NCBI RefSeq assembly: GCF_900198365.1
Contig: NZ_FZMS01000052.1
Coordinates: forward strand, 1-34,035
From: Helicobacter bilis
GTDB lineage: Bacteria > Campylobacterota > Campylobacteria > Campylobacterales > Helicobacteraceae
DNA: 34,035 bases
Direction of reading: 5' to 3'
Below the pieces are notes generated by a model that ran no database searches, was not told where the DNA came from, and saw only the letters and a program-made list of their open reading frames with translations. Shown piece by piece: positions 24,735-33,899 of this stretch. Position numbers and translations under genes: made by a program. The number at the start of each line of letters is the position of its first letter. Positions within the stretch are counted from its first letter, which is position 1.

Positions 24735-25235
24735 ATGGGATTAAAAGAATATAAACTTTTGGCAGACGAGTTACAAACATTGCAATATGCTATCGTTGAA
24801 ACAAATAAGGGTGTTATGTATATAAAGCTTTTTCCAGAACATGCACCACAAGCAGTAAGTAACTTTGCTGCACTTGCTAATAGCGGCTTTTATGATGATT
24901 TGAATTTTCATCGTGTAATAGCTGGTTTTATGGCTCAAGGTGGCTGTCCAAAGGGCGATGGCACAGGTGGTCCGGGCTATACTATAAAGTGTGAGCTTGA
25001 AAATAACCCAACAAAGCATAATCGTGGCACTTTATCTATGGCTCACGCTGGGCGAAATACGGGTGGTAGTCAGTTTTTTATCTGTTTTGCGCCACAACCG
25101 CATTTAGATGGCGAACACACCGCATTTGGTCGTATCCCAGTAAATGAAAAGGCAAGCTATGAAGTTTTAGATTCTCTAAAACAAGGAGATATTATTAAGA
25201 GTATCCGCGTAGTTGCTGAATTGCCAAAGGTTTAA
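24735..25235 (+). CDS. ppi: Peptidyl-prolyl cis-trans isomerase, cyclophilin type
   Basis: Cyclophilins catalyse cis-trans isomerisation at proline bonds. The ATG at 24735 (MGLKEYKLLAD) is preceded by AAGGA at 7-8 bases, so the longer frame from 24669 is rejected. Length 166 residues, the size of a single domain, with no signal peptide, implying a cytosolic location. Motifs: FPEHAPQAVSNFAALANSGFYDDLNFHRVI with the catalytic Arg in FHRVI, FMAQGGCPKGDGTGGPGY, MAHAGRNTGGSQFFI and LDGEHTAFGRI. The usual Trp of cyclosporin-binding forms is replaced, as in many bacterial members (HLDGEHTAFG). Single-gene unit between two minus-strand genes. Confidence 0.93.
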   Translation: MGLKEYKLLADELQTLQYAIVETNKGVMYIKLFPEHAPQAVSNFAALANSGFYDDLNFHRVIAGFMAQGGCPKGDGTGGPGYTIKCELENNPTKHNRGTLSMAHAGRNTGGSQFFICFAPQPHLDGEHTAFGRIPVNEKASYEVLDSLKQGDIIKSIRVVAELPKV

Positions 25236-25251
25236 ACTCTCTTAAACCGCA

Positions 25252-25285
25252 TAAAAAATTCTATCTATTTTTGCTTTTATAGAAT
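25252..25285 (-). terminator. Probable terminator of the TrpC-like gene
   Basis: On the minus strand ATTCTAT (25279-25285) pairs with ATAGAAT (25258-25264) across a 14-base loop, and six T follow directly. It lies about 20 bases past the stop of the minus-strand gene and could also slow transcription from the convergent cyclophilin gene. Confidence 0.55.
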
Positions 25286-25307
25286 CTTGCGAAATAGATA
25301 CACTTCA

Positions 25308-26126
25308 TTATTGACTTACAATAAGAATATCAACAAGATTCTCTATTCCGATATTCCTATCTACAAATGTAATACTCTCTTTGGGTAATGCGTCTATAGT
25401 CTCATTTGTCGCATAGAAGCAATGAAAAAGATTCTCAATTTGCCGAAATATCTCTAAATCATTTGTATCCATAACACGCAAAATAGGGATAATCCCAAGA
25501 TTATATGCAAAGGCTATGAGTTTATTTATATGTGTTTGTATGCTATGTGTGAGAGAATGATTTCTTATAGAATCTTGTGTGTTTAGGGCTATTTCAGAAG
25601 CAATATCATCAATATTAGAATCTAGTAGCATAGGATTAGATTCCAAAGCATGTAAAATCTCACAATATATTTGTAAATGCTTGATATTGAGTATAATCAT
25701 ATCTGCCCCACTAATAGTAGATTCTAGAATCTGATATTCATCAATAAATACACTTTCATGGACAACAAAAGCAGGGGATAATCGCCTTATCATGCTTAAA
25801 TAGTCCATACTATCCGCACTCTCATTATTTGCGAGTTTATCCAAATCGCTAAATATCACGCAAAGAATCTCTTTATCAAACTCTACGCTATGGTCTAAAC
25901 TGCTTGTTTGTATGAGTTTAGATAGCTTTTCTGTGTTGGTATATAGGGCTTTTTTGGGTGTATTTGTCTTTAACTTTTCATAGAGATAAGTTTTGTCTGA
26001 TAAACGCGGTAAAAAGCAAGTATATGCAAGTGAGCGACCAAGCATATCCTTTGGCATGATTTGTTTTTTATTTGATAAATACTGCATAATATACAGCATT
26101 TGCTGATAAGAAATCTCTTGTTTCAT
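25308..26126 (-). CDS. TrpC-like (beta/alpha)8 protein without catalytic residues
   Basis: 272 residues. The stretch FIDEYQILESTISGADMIILNIKHL matches the middle of indole-3-glycerol phosphate synthase (FxIDxYQIxEARxxGADAxLLxxxxL), and the beginning (GRSLAYTCFLPRL) is TrpC-like in place. The residues that make the enzyme work are missing: the region expected to read ExKxxSPS has ILCVIFSDLDKLA, and LRKDF before the IDEYQ stretch is replaced by VVHESVF. So it is unlikely to make indoleglycerol phosphate; it may be a paralogue with a new role. No trp gene is nearby. AAGG precedes the ATG. It is monocistronic and ends at a good terminator. Confidence 0.7.
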   Translation of the reverse strand: MKQEISYQQMLYIMQYLSNKKQIMPKDMLGRSLAYTCFLPRLSDKTYLYEKLKTNTPKKALYTNTEKLSKLIQTSSLDHSVEFDKEILCVIFSDLDKLANNESADSMDYLSMIRRLSPAFVVHESVFIDEYQILESTISGADMIILNIKHLQIYCEILHALESNPMLLDSNIDDIASEIALNTQDSIRNHSLTHSIQTHINKLIAFAYNLGIIPILRVMDTNDLEIFRQIENLFHCFYATNETIDALPKESITFVDRNIGIENLVDILIVSQ

Positions 26127-26298
26127 ACTTTTCCCTTAAGGTTTTATACAAAAGTTTAGAATCTAGTTTTATGGTTTTTACATAATTTTAGAAGGTTTAA
26201 GATTCTAAAATACGGCTTCTATGTCACTTGCACTCACCCATTTGAATTGGATTCTAAAGATTTATAAAAATATTTAATGTGTTATTCTTTTGTTTTTT

Positions 26299-26329
26299 AA
26301 GGCTTTGCTAGATTCTAAAGCCCTTTTTT
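26299..26329 (+). terminator. Strong plus-strand terminator with no plus-strand gene before it
   Basis: GGCTTT (26301-26306) pairs with AAAGCC (26317-26322) around a 10-base loop containing AGATTCT, followed by C and six T (26324-26329). Both flanking genes are on the minus strand, and on that strand the hairpin is followed by A-rich rather than T-rich sequence. It may end a small RNA from the 26127-26300 spacer. Confidence 0.55.
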
Positions 26330-26385
26330 ACGCCCCAGCCTTACCACCTATTCAAAGAGCGGATTCTAAAAAATCTTAGTTTTTG

Positions 26386-26751
26386 TTATTTAACTCTCTC
26401 TTTTGGGATAAATATAAGCGATACAGAATTAACACAATGGCGTGTGTTTTTCTCCGTAAAGCCCTCACCTCTAAAAACATGTCCTAAATGTGCGTTGCAA
26501 TGATTGCATACAATCTCTGTTCGCACTCCGTCTCTATCTAGCACTTCTTTTACATTATTTTCAATACTAGAATCAAAGCTAGGCCAACCACAATGTCCGC
26601 TAAATTTTGAATCCGAAGTAAATAAAGGCATCTCACACATTTTGCATACATAGATTCCATCTTCAAAAAAGTCATTGTATTCCCCGCTAAATGGGGCTTC
26701 TGTGCCTTTCTCTAAAAGCACATATCTCTCAAACTCACTTAATGTTTTCAT
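26386..26751 (-). CDS. msrB: Peptide-methionine (R)-S-oxide reductase
   Basis: MsrB reduces the R-epimer of methionine sulfoxide in proteins. The ATG at 26751 (MKTLSEFERY) has AAAGGG 6 bases upstream and gives 121 residues; the longer frame from 26826 would overlap the upstream gene. Zinc ligands are Cys36/Cys39 (CKMC) and Cys82/Cys85 (CNHC). The catalytic Cys106 is in RHCVNSVSL, and Cys54 in GHCGWPSF is a candidate resolving residue. It is a single-domain MsrB, whereas H. pylori has an MsrA-MsrB fusion. No signal peptide, so cytosolic. Last gene of serS - TPR protein - msrB, 10 bases after the TPR gene. Confidence 0.93.
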   Translation of the reverse strand: MKTLSEFERYVLLEKGTEAPFSGEYNDFFEDGIYVCKMCEMPLFTSDSKFSGHCGWPSFDSSIENNVKEVLDRDGVRTEIVCNHCNAHLGHVFRGEGFTEKNTRHCVNSVSLIFIPKERVK

Positions 26752-26761
26752 ATTTAGCCCT

Positions 26762-29320
26762 TTATTTTGGGGTATTAACCTTTGAATCATCAATGGTAAA
26801 ATCAATAAATTCTGATTTAAATCCATGATTTGCGATACTATTATAATGCTGTGCTGCGGCGTTGTAATTCTCTGCTTCTTGATACATCACACCTAAGGCA
26901 TAGCGACTTTCATAATTCACACTAGAATCCATTTTTGATAACTGCAATAAAAGACTTGCGGCATTCTTGTGTCCAGCCCCAATAGCTGCCACAGCACCCA
27001 AATAACGCGTATAGCTATCATCTTCTTTCAAGCCATTAATTAATCTGTCATAAATTGCATAGCTCTCTTCAAAGTTTTGCTGATAGATATTTAAAAGCCC
27101 TAAGGCTTGTAGTAAGCCATTTGGATTTTTTGTCTGTGTGCTTAGCTTGTAGTTTAATAGCTTTTTTTCTCGCTCAAGATTCCCAGTTATAAAGCCCACA
27201 TAGATATATAGCTCTCGTGCTAGATTTGGTCCATAGAAAACATTGTCTAGATTCATATTATCTTCTCTAAAGAGATACTGCATATTAAGCGATGAATTCT
27301 TCACATTTGTGCCATAGTTTCTTGCTAAATCAAGCAGGATATTTGACACAATGTCATTTGATTGATAGTATTTTAGCCGCTCAAAACCAGCGACAATATT
27401 TTTCGTATCTCTCATGTGTATAGCACTGATTGACTGAAAGGCTAGTGCCATTGCCCTTTTTTCATTCGCTTCAGGGATATATACGCCCATATCAGTTGGG
27501 TTATTTACCCATTCTTTGATTTTACTAAATAATACGAGTTGCTCTCTTGGCATTTTGCTATCTGCTATGCTTTGCCCTAGATTCACATTCAAAGTGCTTA
27601 TATCTTTATAGACGAGTTTGCCCGTAACCATAGCAAAAGCACCTGCTTGCACATCTGTCATATCAATGTGATAAGCACGCAAAAAGTGCTTATAAGCATT
27701 TGCAAAATCGCCAACTTGTGCGTAAATTAGCCCCGCATTATAATGTAATACAGCATGATTTGGATTCTCATCGACATCATGCTTAATCATTGCTAAAGCC
27801 CCGCGTAAGTCATTCTCATTAATCTTACGCAAGGATTGGGCTATGCTTGTATTAATGTTTGAGATAGTAGCACCTTTTATTAATATCGCATGGCTTTCTT
27901 CGAGATTCCCTAAATTGATTTTAGAATCTAGCACACCATCTGAAATAATGCTTAATGCTTCATTCACATTAAACACACGATAAGGGGCATAATAGAATAG
28001 AATCTTACTTGTCAAAAGGTTTGAATGCTCAAAAGTCCTATTCCAAAACTCTTCTTGGGCTAACTGCACATTGAAAACATTTGGAGCAACTCTAGCTTGT
28101 ATAGGATAGGGGTTTATAATATCATTTTCTTTTTTCTCGCCACCAAACTCATCAATGATTCTTGCTGCTTCGATAAAATCGCCTAATTTTAGATTAATAA
28201 GCTGCATAGTCATTTTTGCATGCCAATCATTTGGATATTGTATGAGATAGTTATGCACATGAGCCCTTGCTGCATTGAGACTGCCCTGCCTTGCTAATAG
28301 CTGACCTAGTGCGAGTTCATCTTGCTTTTCTGCGACAGCCTTTAAGTTATTATAGGCTTGCACATTGTCATTAAAAAGGGTATAAAGCTTTGCTGCAAGT
28401 CTTTTGCTATCTTTGTCAAAATGCGTATTTGTATCGTGATTAAGCGGTGATAGTGCCTCAAAATACTGCCCTTGATAGTATTGATTGAGAGCATAGGAAT
28501 AGGCGTATGGCGGGAGATTGCTTATTTGATTTGCATAGGTATTTGCGATATTGATATAGTATTGATACTTATCCATATCCCCTAGTCTAAAGGCACTCAC
28601 AGCCGCATTAATCGCACTTAATGCTACATCTTCACCTACTGAAATAGCCTTATCATAGTATTCTATACTTTTTTGATAGTCTTTTGATTTTGCATTAATC
28701 ACTCCTAAGTTATAGTTTGCAATAGCCTTTGCATAAGTAGCAATTTGATTAAAAAGCATGAGAGCTTCTTGCTTATCGCCTGTTTTATAGAGCATATCTG
28801 CTTTTTGAATCATATTTTCAAGATTCTTATTATCTACAACTGGGGGCTTTGTGGTAACCTCTGGAATGCTTGGTAACACAACGCCGCCTTGACTTTCAGC
28901 ATTACTTCCTTCTTGCATATTAGCCCCACCACTGCTACTACCTTGATTATTCGCACCACCTTGTTGTGTGCTTTGAGTAGCACTCTGCTCTGTTTCAGAA
29001 TCTTGCTTTGGTTTAAAAGCACTTACAAGTAGCATAACAAGCAATAGCACAAAAAGCAGTAACAGCACTACAAGCAAAATGCGTCTAGTTTTTACACCAA
29101 GCTTTTCATCAATGTTGCGTATAAGCGGAATATCTTTAGCATTATCTCTAGCAAAGTTTTCTAATGGCGTAAAAAATGCCATAATGCCACTTGGCTTTTT
29201 TTTCTTTTCTTCAGGTTTAGATTCTGTATTTTCATCAGTGTTATTAGAATCTTTTATATCATCTTGTGTTGCTATATCTTCTGCTGCTATATCTTCTTGT
29301 TTTTTTTGCTCTTCTGCCAT
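26762..29320 (-). CDS. Large membrane-anchored TPR protein
   Basis: 852 residues. A charged N-terminus (EDIAAEDIATQDD, a small internal repeat, and KPEEKKKKP) precedes one transmembrane helix at 81-102 (ILLVVLLLLFVLLLVMLLVSAF), then a Gln/Gly/Ser-rich linker to about 150. The rest is helical with tetratricopeptide repeats, for example near 185-240 (ALMLFNQIATYAKAIANYNL), 510-545 (HAVLHYNAGLIYAQVGDFAN) and the C-terminus (YALGVMYQEAENYNAAAQHY). Orientation suggests a large periplasmic protein-binding domain. From memory, H. pylori also has a TPR-type protein of similar size beside serS (HP1479 next to HP1480), so this appears to be a conserved genus protein of unknown role. It begins 28 bases after serS. 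Confidence 0.8.
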   Translation of the reverse strand: MAEEQKKQEDIAAEDIATQDDIKDSNNTDENTESKPEEKKKKPSGIMAFFTPLENFARDNAKDIPLIRNIDEKLGVKTRRILLVVLLLLFVLLLVMLLVSAFKPKQDSETEQSATQSTQQGGANNQGSSSGGANMQEGSNAESQGGVVLPSIPEVTTKPPVVDNKNLENMIQKADMLYKTGDKQEALMLFNQIATYAKAIANYNLGVINAKSKDYQKSIEYYDKAISVGEDVALSAINAAVSAFRLGDMDKYQYYINIANTYANQISNLPPYAYSYALNQYYQGQYFEALSPLNHDTNTHFDKDSKRLAAKLYTLFNDNVQAYNNLKAVAEKQDELALGQLLARQGSLNAARAHVHNYLIQYPNDWHAKMTMQLINLKLGDFIEAARIIDEFGGEKKENDIINPYPIQARVAPNVFNVQLAQEEFWNRTFEHSNLLTSKILFYYAPYRVFNVNEALSIISDGVLDSKINLGNLEESHAILIKGATISNINTSIAQSLRKINENDLRGALAMIKHDVDENPNHAVLHYNAGLIYAQVGDFANAYKHFLRAYHIDMTDVQAGAFAMVTGKLVYKDISTLNVNLGQSIADSKMPREQLVLFSKIKEWVNNPTDMGVYIPEANEKRAMALAFQSISAIHMRDTKNIVAGFERLKYYQSNDIVSNILLDLARNYGTNVKNSSLNMQYLFREDNMNLDNVFYGPNLARELYIYVGFITGNLEREKKLLNYKLSTQTKNPNGLLQALGLLNIYQQNFEESYAIYDRLINGLKEDDSYTRYLGAVAAIGAGHKNAASLLLQLSKMDSSVNYESRYALGVMYQEAENYNAAAQHYNSIANHGFKSEFIDFTIDDSKVNTPK

Positions 29321-29348
29321 TCCCTAATCCCCAAATAAACTATAGAAT

Positions 29349-30644
29349 CTAAAGATACTTTTCTAAGACTTTAGGTATTTGAATGCTGCCATCAGCTTGT
29401 TGAAAATTCTCCATAATAGCAACAAGAGTCCTGCCTACTGCTAAGCTTGAGCCATTTAGCGTATGTGCGAGTGTATTTTTACCTGCCCTCTTGTATCGTA
29501 TCTTAGCCCTACGCGCTTGAAAATCCGCACAATTTGACACAGAGCTAATCTCACGATAGCAATTCTGTCCGGGTAGCCATACTTCTAAATCAATAGTATT
29601 TGCCGCAGAAAAGCCTATATCGCCACTGCAAAGCTGCACTAGCCTATGTGGTAACTCCAAAGATTCTAAAAGCTTTGATACATTATCTACCATTCTTTGC
29701 TGCATAGATTCACTTTGTTCTGGTGTGGTGATTGCCACAAGCTCGACTTTATCAAACTGATGCTGCCTTATAATGCCACGCGTATCTCTTCCTGCACTGC
29801 CTGCCTCTTTTCTAAAGCAAGGTGTATATGCTGTCATCATAATGGGTAGCTCGTTTTCAGCTAGAATCATATCTTGATAAAGGTTAGTGAGAGAAATCTC
29901 TGAAGTAGAAATAAGATAGAGATTATGCCCTTTATTAGAATCTTCGCTTTCATTTATATCATCATTCATAGATTCTATATGAAACATATCATCAGCAAAT
30001 TTTGGCAGCTGCCCCGTCCCAAACATAGCCCTTTCATTTACAATGACTGGCACACTGCATACTTCAAAGCCACTTTTATAGTTAAAATCAAGCATATAAG
30101 ATATTAAAGCATGATTTAGTCTCGCAGCCTCTCCACGCAAAACAGAAAAACGACTTTTAGCAAGTTTTACCCCCGCTTCAAAGTCAATCCACTTATTTTT
30201 CTCCGCAAGCTCCCAATGCTCTTTTGGTGTGAAGCTAAACTTCTCTGGTTCTAAAACATGTTTAATCACAACATTATCGTTTTCATCTGTGCCTATGGGC
30301 GTATTCTTATCTAAAAGGTTTGGAATCTTAAGTAAAATCTCTTGCAATGCTACTTCTGCTTGAGCTACCTTTGCAACCTCTGCTTGCACTTTTCTTTTTA
30401 GCGTATCAAGGTTTTCTTTATGGCTTTGCAAAAGATTAGAATCTGCTTTTTTTTGCATGAGTTCGCCATATTCTTTTGAGAGTTTATTTTGTTCTGCCTG
30501 CATAGATTCTGCTATGTTTTTTTGTTGCTTTAACTTATTTGCATTCTCTTTCAATACATCAAGCATGACTTTTTCTACATTCCTATTGGCAAGATTCTGT
30601 GCTACATAGTCAAAATCTTGTAATAAAAGTTTAACATCAATCAT
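29349..30644 (-). CDS. serS: Seryl-tRNA synthetase
   Basis: SerS charges tRNA-Ser (and tRNA-Sec) with serine in the cytosol. At 431 residues it has the normal length. The N-terminal long coiled coil (about 25-110, e.g. [20 protein letters not shown]) recognises the tRNA long arm. Class II motifs are present: motif 2 in [20 protein letters not shown], the serine-binding [12 protein letters not shown], and motif 3 in [32 protein letters not shown] is typical of bacterial SerS. The segment after [19 protein letters not shown] is a small polar insertion. First gene of the operon with the TPR protein and msrB, divergent from cheV. Confidence 0.97.
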   Translation of the reverse strand: MIDVKLLLQDFDYVAQNLANRNVEKVMLDVLKENANKLKQQKNIAESMQAEQNKLSKEYGELMQKKADSNLLQSHKENLDTLKRKVQAEVAKVAQAEVALQEILLKIPNLLDKNTPIGTDENDNVVIKHVLEPEKFSFTPKEHWELAEKNKWIDFEAGVKLAKSRFSVLRGEAARLNHALISYMLDFNYKSGFEVCSVPVIVNERAMFGTGQLPKFADDMFHIESMNDDINESEDSNKGHNLYLISTSEISLTNLYQDMILAENELPIMMTAYTPCFRKEAGSAGRDTRGIIRQHQFDKVELVAITTPEQSESMQQRMVDNVSKLLESLELPHRLVQLCSGDIGFSAANTIDLEVWLPGQNCYREISSVSNCADFQARRAKIRYKRAGKNTLAHTLNGSSLAVGRTLVAIMENFQQADGSIQIPKVLEKYL

Positions 30645-30782
30645 TGAGAAATACCTTTTAGCAACTATGAATATTTATGTATAAAAGAAGCAATTATAAC
30701 AAAATAATGATATAAAATGTATTGATAAAAGATTTTTTTTGTTAAAATAACAGCAATAAAATAAAAGTTTAGGAGCTTTGTT

Positions 30783-31748
30783 TTGATAAGCAATATTGAT
30801 AAAACGACTTCACTCCATTTAAATAATGAAGCACAATTTCTCTGTTTTACCCTAGAAGATACTGAAAATGAGCAAGACATTCAGCTTTATGCGATGAATG
30901 TTTTTAAGATACGCGAGATAATCTATTATGATGGGGAGCTAACAGAGACAGCGGGGGAAAATGAGGGCATAGTGCTTGGATTCCTAACTGTTAGAGGGGA
31001 GAGCATACCGCTTGTTGATATGCGTAGATGGCTTTACTTTAACGCACAAGACCCAAAGCGAGATTTAAAAGAATACTCTATCCAAAGTCAAAAAAATCTT
31101 GTGATTCTATGTAATTTTTCACAATGCACAGTTGGACTTAGAATCTTAAGTGTAAAACGCATTATCCAGCGAAGCTGGGATTCTGTAATTGTAGGTAGTG
31201 AATACGGCTTTGATGGGAATAATAAGATTACTGCTACTACAAAATTTGATGATGGTGCGGTAGTGCAAATCATGGATGTTGAACGCATGGTAGTAGATGC
31301 TTTCCCATCAGTAGAAATGTCGCATGAATTGCAACTTGAAGGATTGAGGGCTATTGAGAGTGATAAAGTTGTATTGTTAGCAGAAGATTCTAAACCTGCA
31401 CAAAAATCACTTCAAATCATTATGGAGAAACTACAACTTCGCTATTTTACCTTTCCAAATGGCAAAGCATTGCTTGAGTATCTCTACACACCGGGTGTTG
31501 CTAAAACCGTTGGGGCAGTCATCACTGACCTTGAAATGCCACTCATTTCAGGCTTTGAAGTCTTAAAGCATATACGAGAACATGAAGATACAAAGACTAT
31601 GCCTGTAATTGTTAATTCATCAATGAGTAATGATTCTAATATTGAAAAAGCACAAAGCCTAAAAGCAAACGCCTTTATTACAAAATCAAATCCTGCAGAG
31701 ATAGAAGACGCCCTGCGTGAAGCCCTTGAAATGCAGATTGGACTATAA
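30783..31748 (+). CDS. cheV: CheV chemotaxis coupling protein (CheW-REC)
   Basis: CheV couples receptors to CheA, and its receiver domain tunes signalling. 321 residues. The start is TTG 30783, supported by AGGAG 7 bases upstream; no ATG fits the conserved N-terminus. The CheW domain spans about 17-172 (FKIREIIYYDGELTE, VLGFLTVRGESIPLVDMRRW). The receiver domain spans about 194-320 with acidic Glu201-Asp202, phosphorylatable Asp249 in ITDLEMP, Ser in VNSSMS and Lys301 in FITKSNP, all intact. Helicobacter species usually have several CheV paralogues; which one this is cannot be judged here. The window's chemoreceptor is a possible partner. Confidence 0.95.
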   Translation: MISNIDKTTSLHLNNEAQFLCFTLEDTENEQDIQLYAMNVFKIREIIYYDGELTETAGENEGIVLGFLTVRGESIPLVDMRRWLYFNAQDPKRDLKEYSIQSQKNLVILCNFSQCTVGLRILSVKRIIQRSWDSVIVGSEYGFDGNNKITATTKFDDGAVVQIMDVERMVVDAFPSVEMSHELQLEGLRAIESDKVVLLAEDSKPAQKSLQIIMEKLQLRYFTFPNGKALLEYLYTPGVAKTVGAVITDLEMPLISGFEVLKHIREHEDTKTMPVIVNSSMSNDSNIEKAQSLKANAFITKSNPAEIEDALREALEMQIGL

Positions 31749-31777
31749 TTTGAGATAGAAGCATTATGCGTCAAATC

Positions 31778-31799
31778 TAGATTCTAAAAATCTATTTGT
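31778..31799 (+). terminator. Possible terminator of cheV
   Basis: TAGATT (31778-31783) pairs with AATCTA (31789-31794), loop of 5, then a broken T-rich stretch. It lies 30 bases after the cheV stop. The stem is weak. Confidence 0.3.
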
Positions 31800-31866
31800 C
31801 ATTTTTAGCAAAGCAAAATTTCTCAAAGTTAGTGTTTGTAAAATGTTGCACTTTTTAAGGTTTAAA

Positions 31867-31944
31867 ATGACAATCATAATAGAATCAGAAAGGTTTCAAG
31901 TAATGCTTAAAAAGCTTTGCATTCATATATTTATATTTTTGTGA
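31867..31944 (+). other. 25-codon frame with a ribosome-binding site
   Basis: ATG 31867 follows AAGG at 6 bases and encodes a short peptide with a polar start (MTIIIESERFQVML) and a hydrophobic end. It sits in the cheV-motE spacer. It could be a leader peptide or chance. Confidence 0.15.
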
Positions 31945-31997
31945 GTGTTTTAGATCGCTTAGAGTATAAATTTATAGAATCTAGCTTTGCATTATTG

Positions 31998-32003
31998 TAT
32001 AAT
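31998..32003 (+). promoter_or_regulatory. Likely -10 element for the MotE-like gene
   Basis: Perfect TATAAT, 35 bases before the chosen GTG start at 32038. Its position excludes the upstream in-frame TTG 31987 as a translation start. Confidence 0.5.
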
Positions 32004-32037
32004 ATTACGCAAGATTCTGTTACATAAGGATATGGTA

Positions 32038-32817
32038 GTGAAAAAAGTTTTTTTAGGAAGTCTTATTGTTGGTTGTTTATGTGTAAGTGCGTTTGCCGAT
32101 GACGAGACAGAAAAAAAAGCAGTCAAAACGCAATCTTTAACAACTAGTGCGAGTTTTGATCCAGAGGCAGCACAACAGCTAGCAAAACAATGTGATGCAA
32201 TCTTTGAGGCAAGAAAGCAAGAGCTTGCAACAAGTCTATTGCAGCTACAACAGCAACAAAGCACTTTGCAGATTCTAACCACAGAAAACACAAAGCTATT
32301 GAAAGAAAAAGAAGAGCAGATGAAGCTAAAAGAGAGTGCGTTAAAAAAAATGTATGCTGATATGCGAGACGAAGAAGCAAAAAAATCAGCAGAAAGTGAA
32401 GCAAAACTCAATGAAGCAAAGAAGCTATTAGCACAGAATGAAGAGATTCTAAAGCAAATCACAGGCACAAAGGACACAAAACTAGCTGAAAGCTATGCGA
32501 AAATGAAAGATAGCAAAGCCGCACCGATTTTAGCAGCTATGCCAGAAGATGATGCGGTTATGATTCTATTGAGCCTAAAACCAAATCAAATGGGAAGTAT
32601 TCTAGCACAAATGCAACCAGATAAAGCCGCAGAGCTTACAAAACTTATAAAATATTTCCCTAGTAAAAAGCCAGTCCCACCAAATGCACCACCACCAGCC
32701 ACACCAGATGGAATCAATGTAGAAGATAATATGCCGCAAAACGCTAGAGAGGCAAACACAAATCAACAAAATAATGCAGTGCCACAAAGCTTTGATGGCA
32801 ATATGAGGGTGTATTAG
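32038..32817 (+). CDS. MotE-like periplasmic flagellar protein
   Basis: 259 residues from GTG 32038, with AAGGA 7 bases upstream; the ATG at 32032 is too close to that site. Signal peptide [21 protein letters not shown] long coiled coil runs from about 45 to 150 (Gln/Leu-rich, then [21 protein letters not shown]). Next comes a MgtE-N/FliG-like helical domain near 160-205 ([40 protein letters not shown]), then a Pro/Asn-rich tail. This order is that of proteins annotated as MotE family in Campylobacterota, periplasmic proteins linked to flagellar motor assembly. The role is by family analogy only. Its TAG overlaps the stop of the convergent aminotransferase gene. Confidence 0.8.
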   Translation: MKKVFLGSLIVGCLCVSAFADDETEKKAVKTQSLTTSASFDPEAAQQLAKQCDAIFEARKQELATSLLQLQQQQSTLQILTTENTKLLKEKEEQMKLKESALKKMYADMRDEEAKKSAESEAKLNEAKKLLAQNEEILKQITGTKDTKLAESYAKMKDSKAAPILAAMPEDDAVMILLSLKPNQMGSILAQMQPDKAAELTKLIKYFPSKKPVPPNAPPPATPDGINVEDNMPQNAREANTNQQNNAVPQSFDGNMRVY

Positions 32818-33899
32818 AATTCATTTATTACAGATACAACCCTTTCTGCTTGTTCCTTGCTCATAACCGGGCTAATCGGTAAAGACAACACTTCCCTATG
32901 AATCTTTTCAGTAATGGGTAAAGAGAGATGATTATATTCCTTATAGGCAACTTGTTTGTGCGGTGGGATAGGATAGTGGATAATTGTTTCAATCCCATTA
33001 TCCTTTAAATACGCTTGGAATCTTTCCCGCTCTTCGCAACGCACGACAAATAAATGCCACGCGTGTCCTTCTTCACTCACACATTCAGGCAAAATAATCT
33101 TTGTATTTGTGATATTTTCGCGATAAAATTTTGCAATCTTGCGACGAGATTCATTATCAGAATCCAAGTGCTTGAGCTTTATCTCTAAAATTGCTGCTTG
33201 AAGCTCATCAAGGCGAGAGTTTAGCCCCTTGTAGAGATTAACATACTTTTTATGTGAGCCATAATTCCCCAATGCCCTAACTTTTTCCGCTACTTCTTTA
33301 TGCTTTGTGGTTACCGCTCCGCCATCGCCTAATGCCCCTAGATTCTTCCCCGGGAAAAATGAGAATCCAGCCACATCGCCAAGTGTGCCAACCCTTTTGC
33401 CTTGATATATTGCCCCGTGTGCCTGTGCGCAATCCTCTATAATAGCAAGTTTGTGCTTTTGTGCCAGCTCCCATACCTTTTGCATCTCCACGACCTGCCC
33501 ATACAAATGTACGACTAAAATCGCCTTTGTGTTGGGTGTTATGGCAGATTCTATTTTCTCCACATCAATGTTATAAGTCTGCAAACTTGGCTCAACAAAG
33601 ATAGGCTTACACCCATTATCAGAGATAGCCAAAATTGAGGCGATATAGGTATTTGCCGGGACGATTATCTCATCACTTTCCCCCAAACCTAACGCCTTTA
33701 TGCTTAAACGCAAGGCATCTAGCCCATTACCACAGCCTATGCAATGCTCTATCCCGCAATATTCAGCAAATGCCTTTTCAAAAGCCCTGTTTTTTTCTCC
33801 TAAAATATACCAGCCAGATTCTAGCACCTTTTTCATCGCTAATTCTAGCTCGTCTTTAAAACGCGAATTAATTGTCTTTACATCAAGAAATGGGATCAT
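32814..33899 (-). CDS. DegT/DnrJ/EryC1/StrS-family sugar aminotransferase
   Basis: PLP-dependent transaminase that converts a nucleotide-linked keto-sugar to the amino-sugar for LPS, flagellin or glycoprotein glycans. 361 residues. [32 protein letters not shown] and [11 protein letters not shown] (Asp156 to the PLP ring nitrogen) precede [17 protein letters not shown] with Lys185 as the Schiff-base lysine. [18 protein letters not shown] is like FdtB/QdtB-type enzymes that make 3-amino-3,6-dideoxyhexoses, a tentative subgroup assignment. AAAGGAG lies 8 bases before the ATG. The ATG overlaps the stop of the preceding gene (ATGA), so expression may be coupled to that phase-variable gene. Its stop overlaps that of the convergent MotE-like gene. 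Confidence 0.93.
   Translation of the reverse strand: MIPFLDVKTINSRFKDELELAMKKVLESGWYILGEKNRAFEKAFAEYCGIEHCIGCGNGLDALRLSIKALGLGESDEIIVPANTYIASILAISDNGCKPIFVEPSLQTYNIDVEKIESAITPNTKAILVVHLYGQVVEMQKVWELAQKHKLAIIEDCAQAHGAIYQGKRVGTLGDVAGFSFFPGKNLGALGDGGAVTTKHKEVAEKVRALGNYGSHKKYVNLYKGLNSRLDELQAAILEIKLKHLDSDNESRRKIAKFYRENITNTKIILPECVSEEGHAWHLFVVRCEERERFQAYLKDNGIETIIHYPIPPHKQVAYKEYNHLSLPITEKIHREVLSLPISPVMSKEQAERVVSVINEF

Noticed and set aside
31992-32477. Minus-strand frame of 161 codons opposite the MotE-like gene
   Set aside because: Ser/Phe/Cys-rich shadow of a Glu/Lys/Leu coiled coil; the plus-strand gene has promoter, ribosome-binding site and signal peptide.
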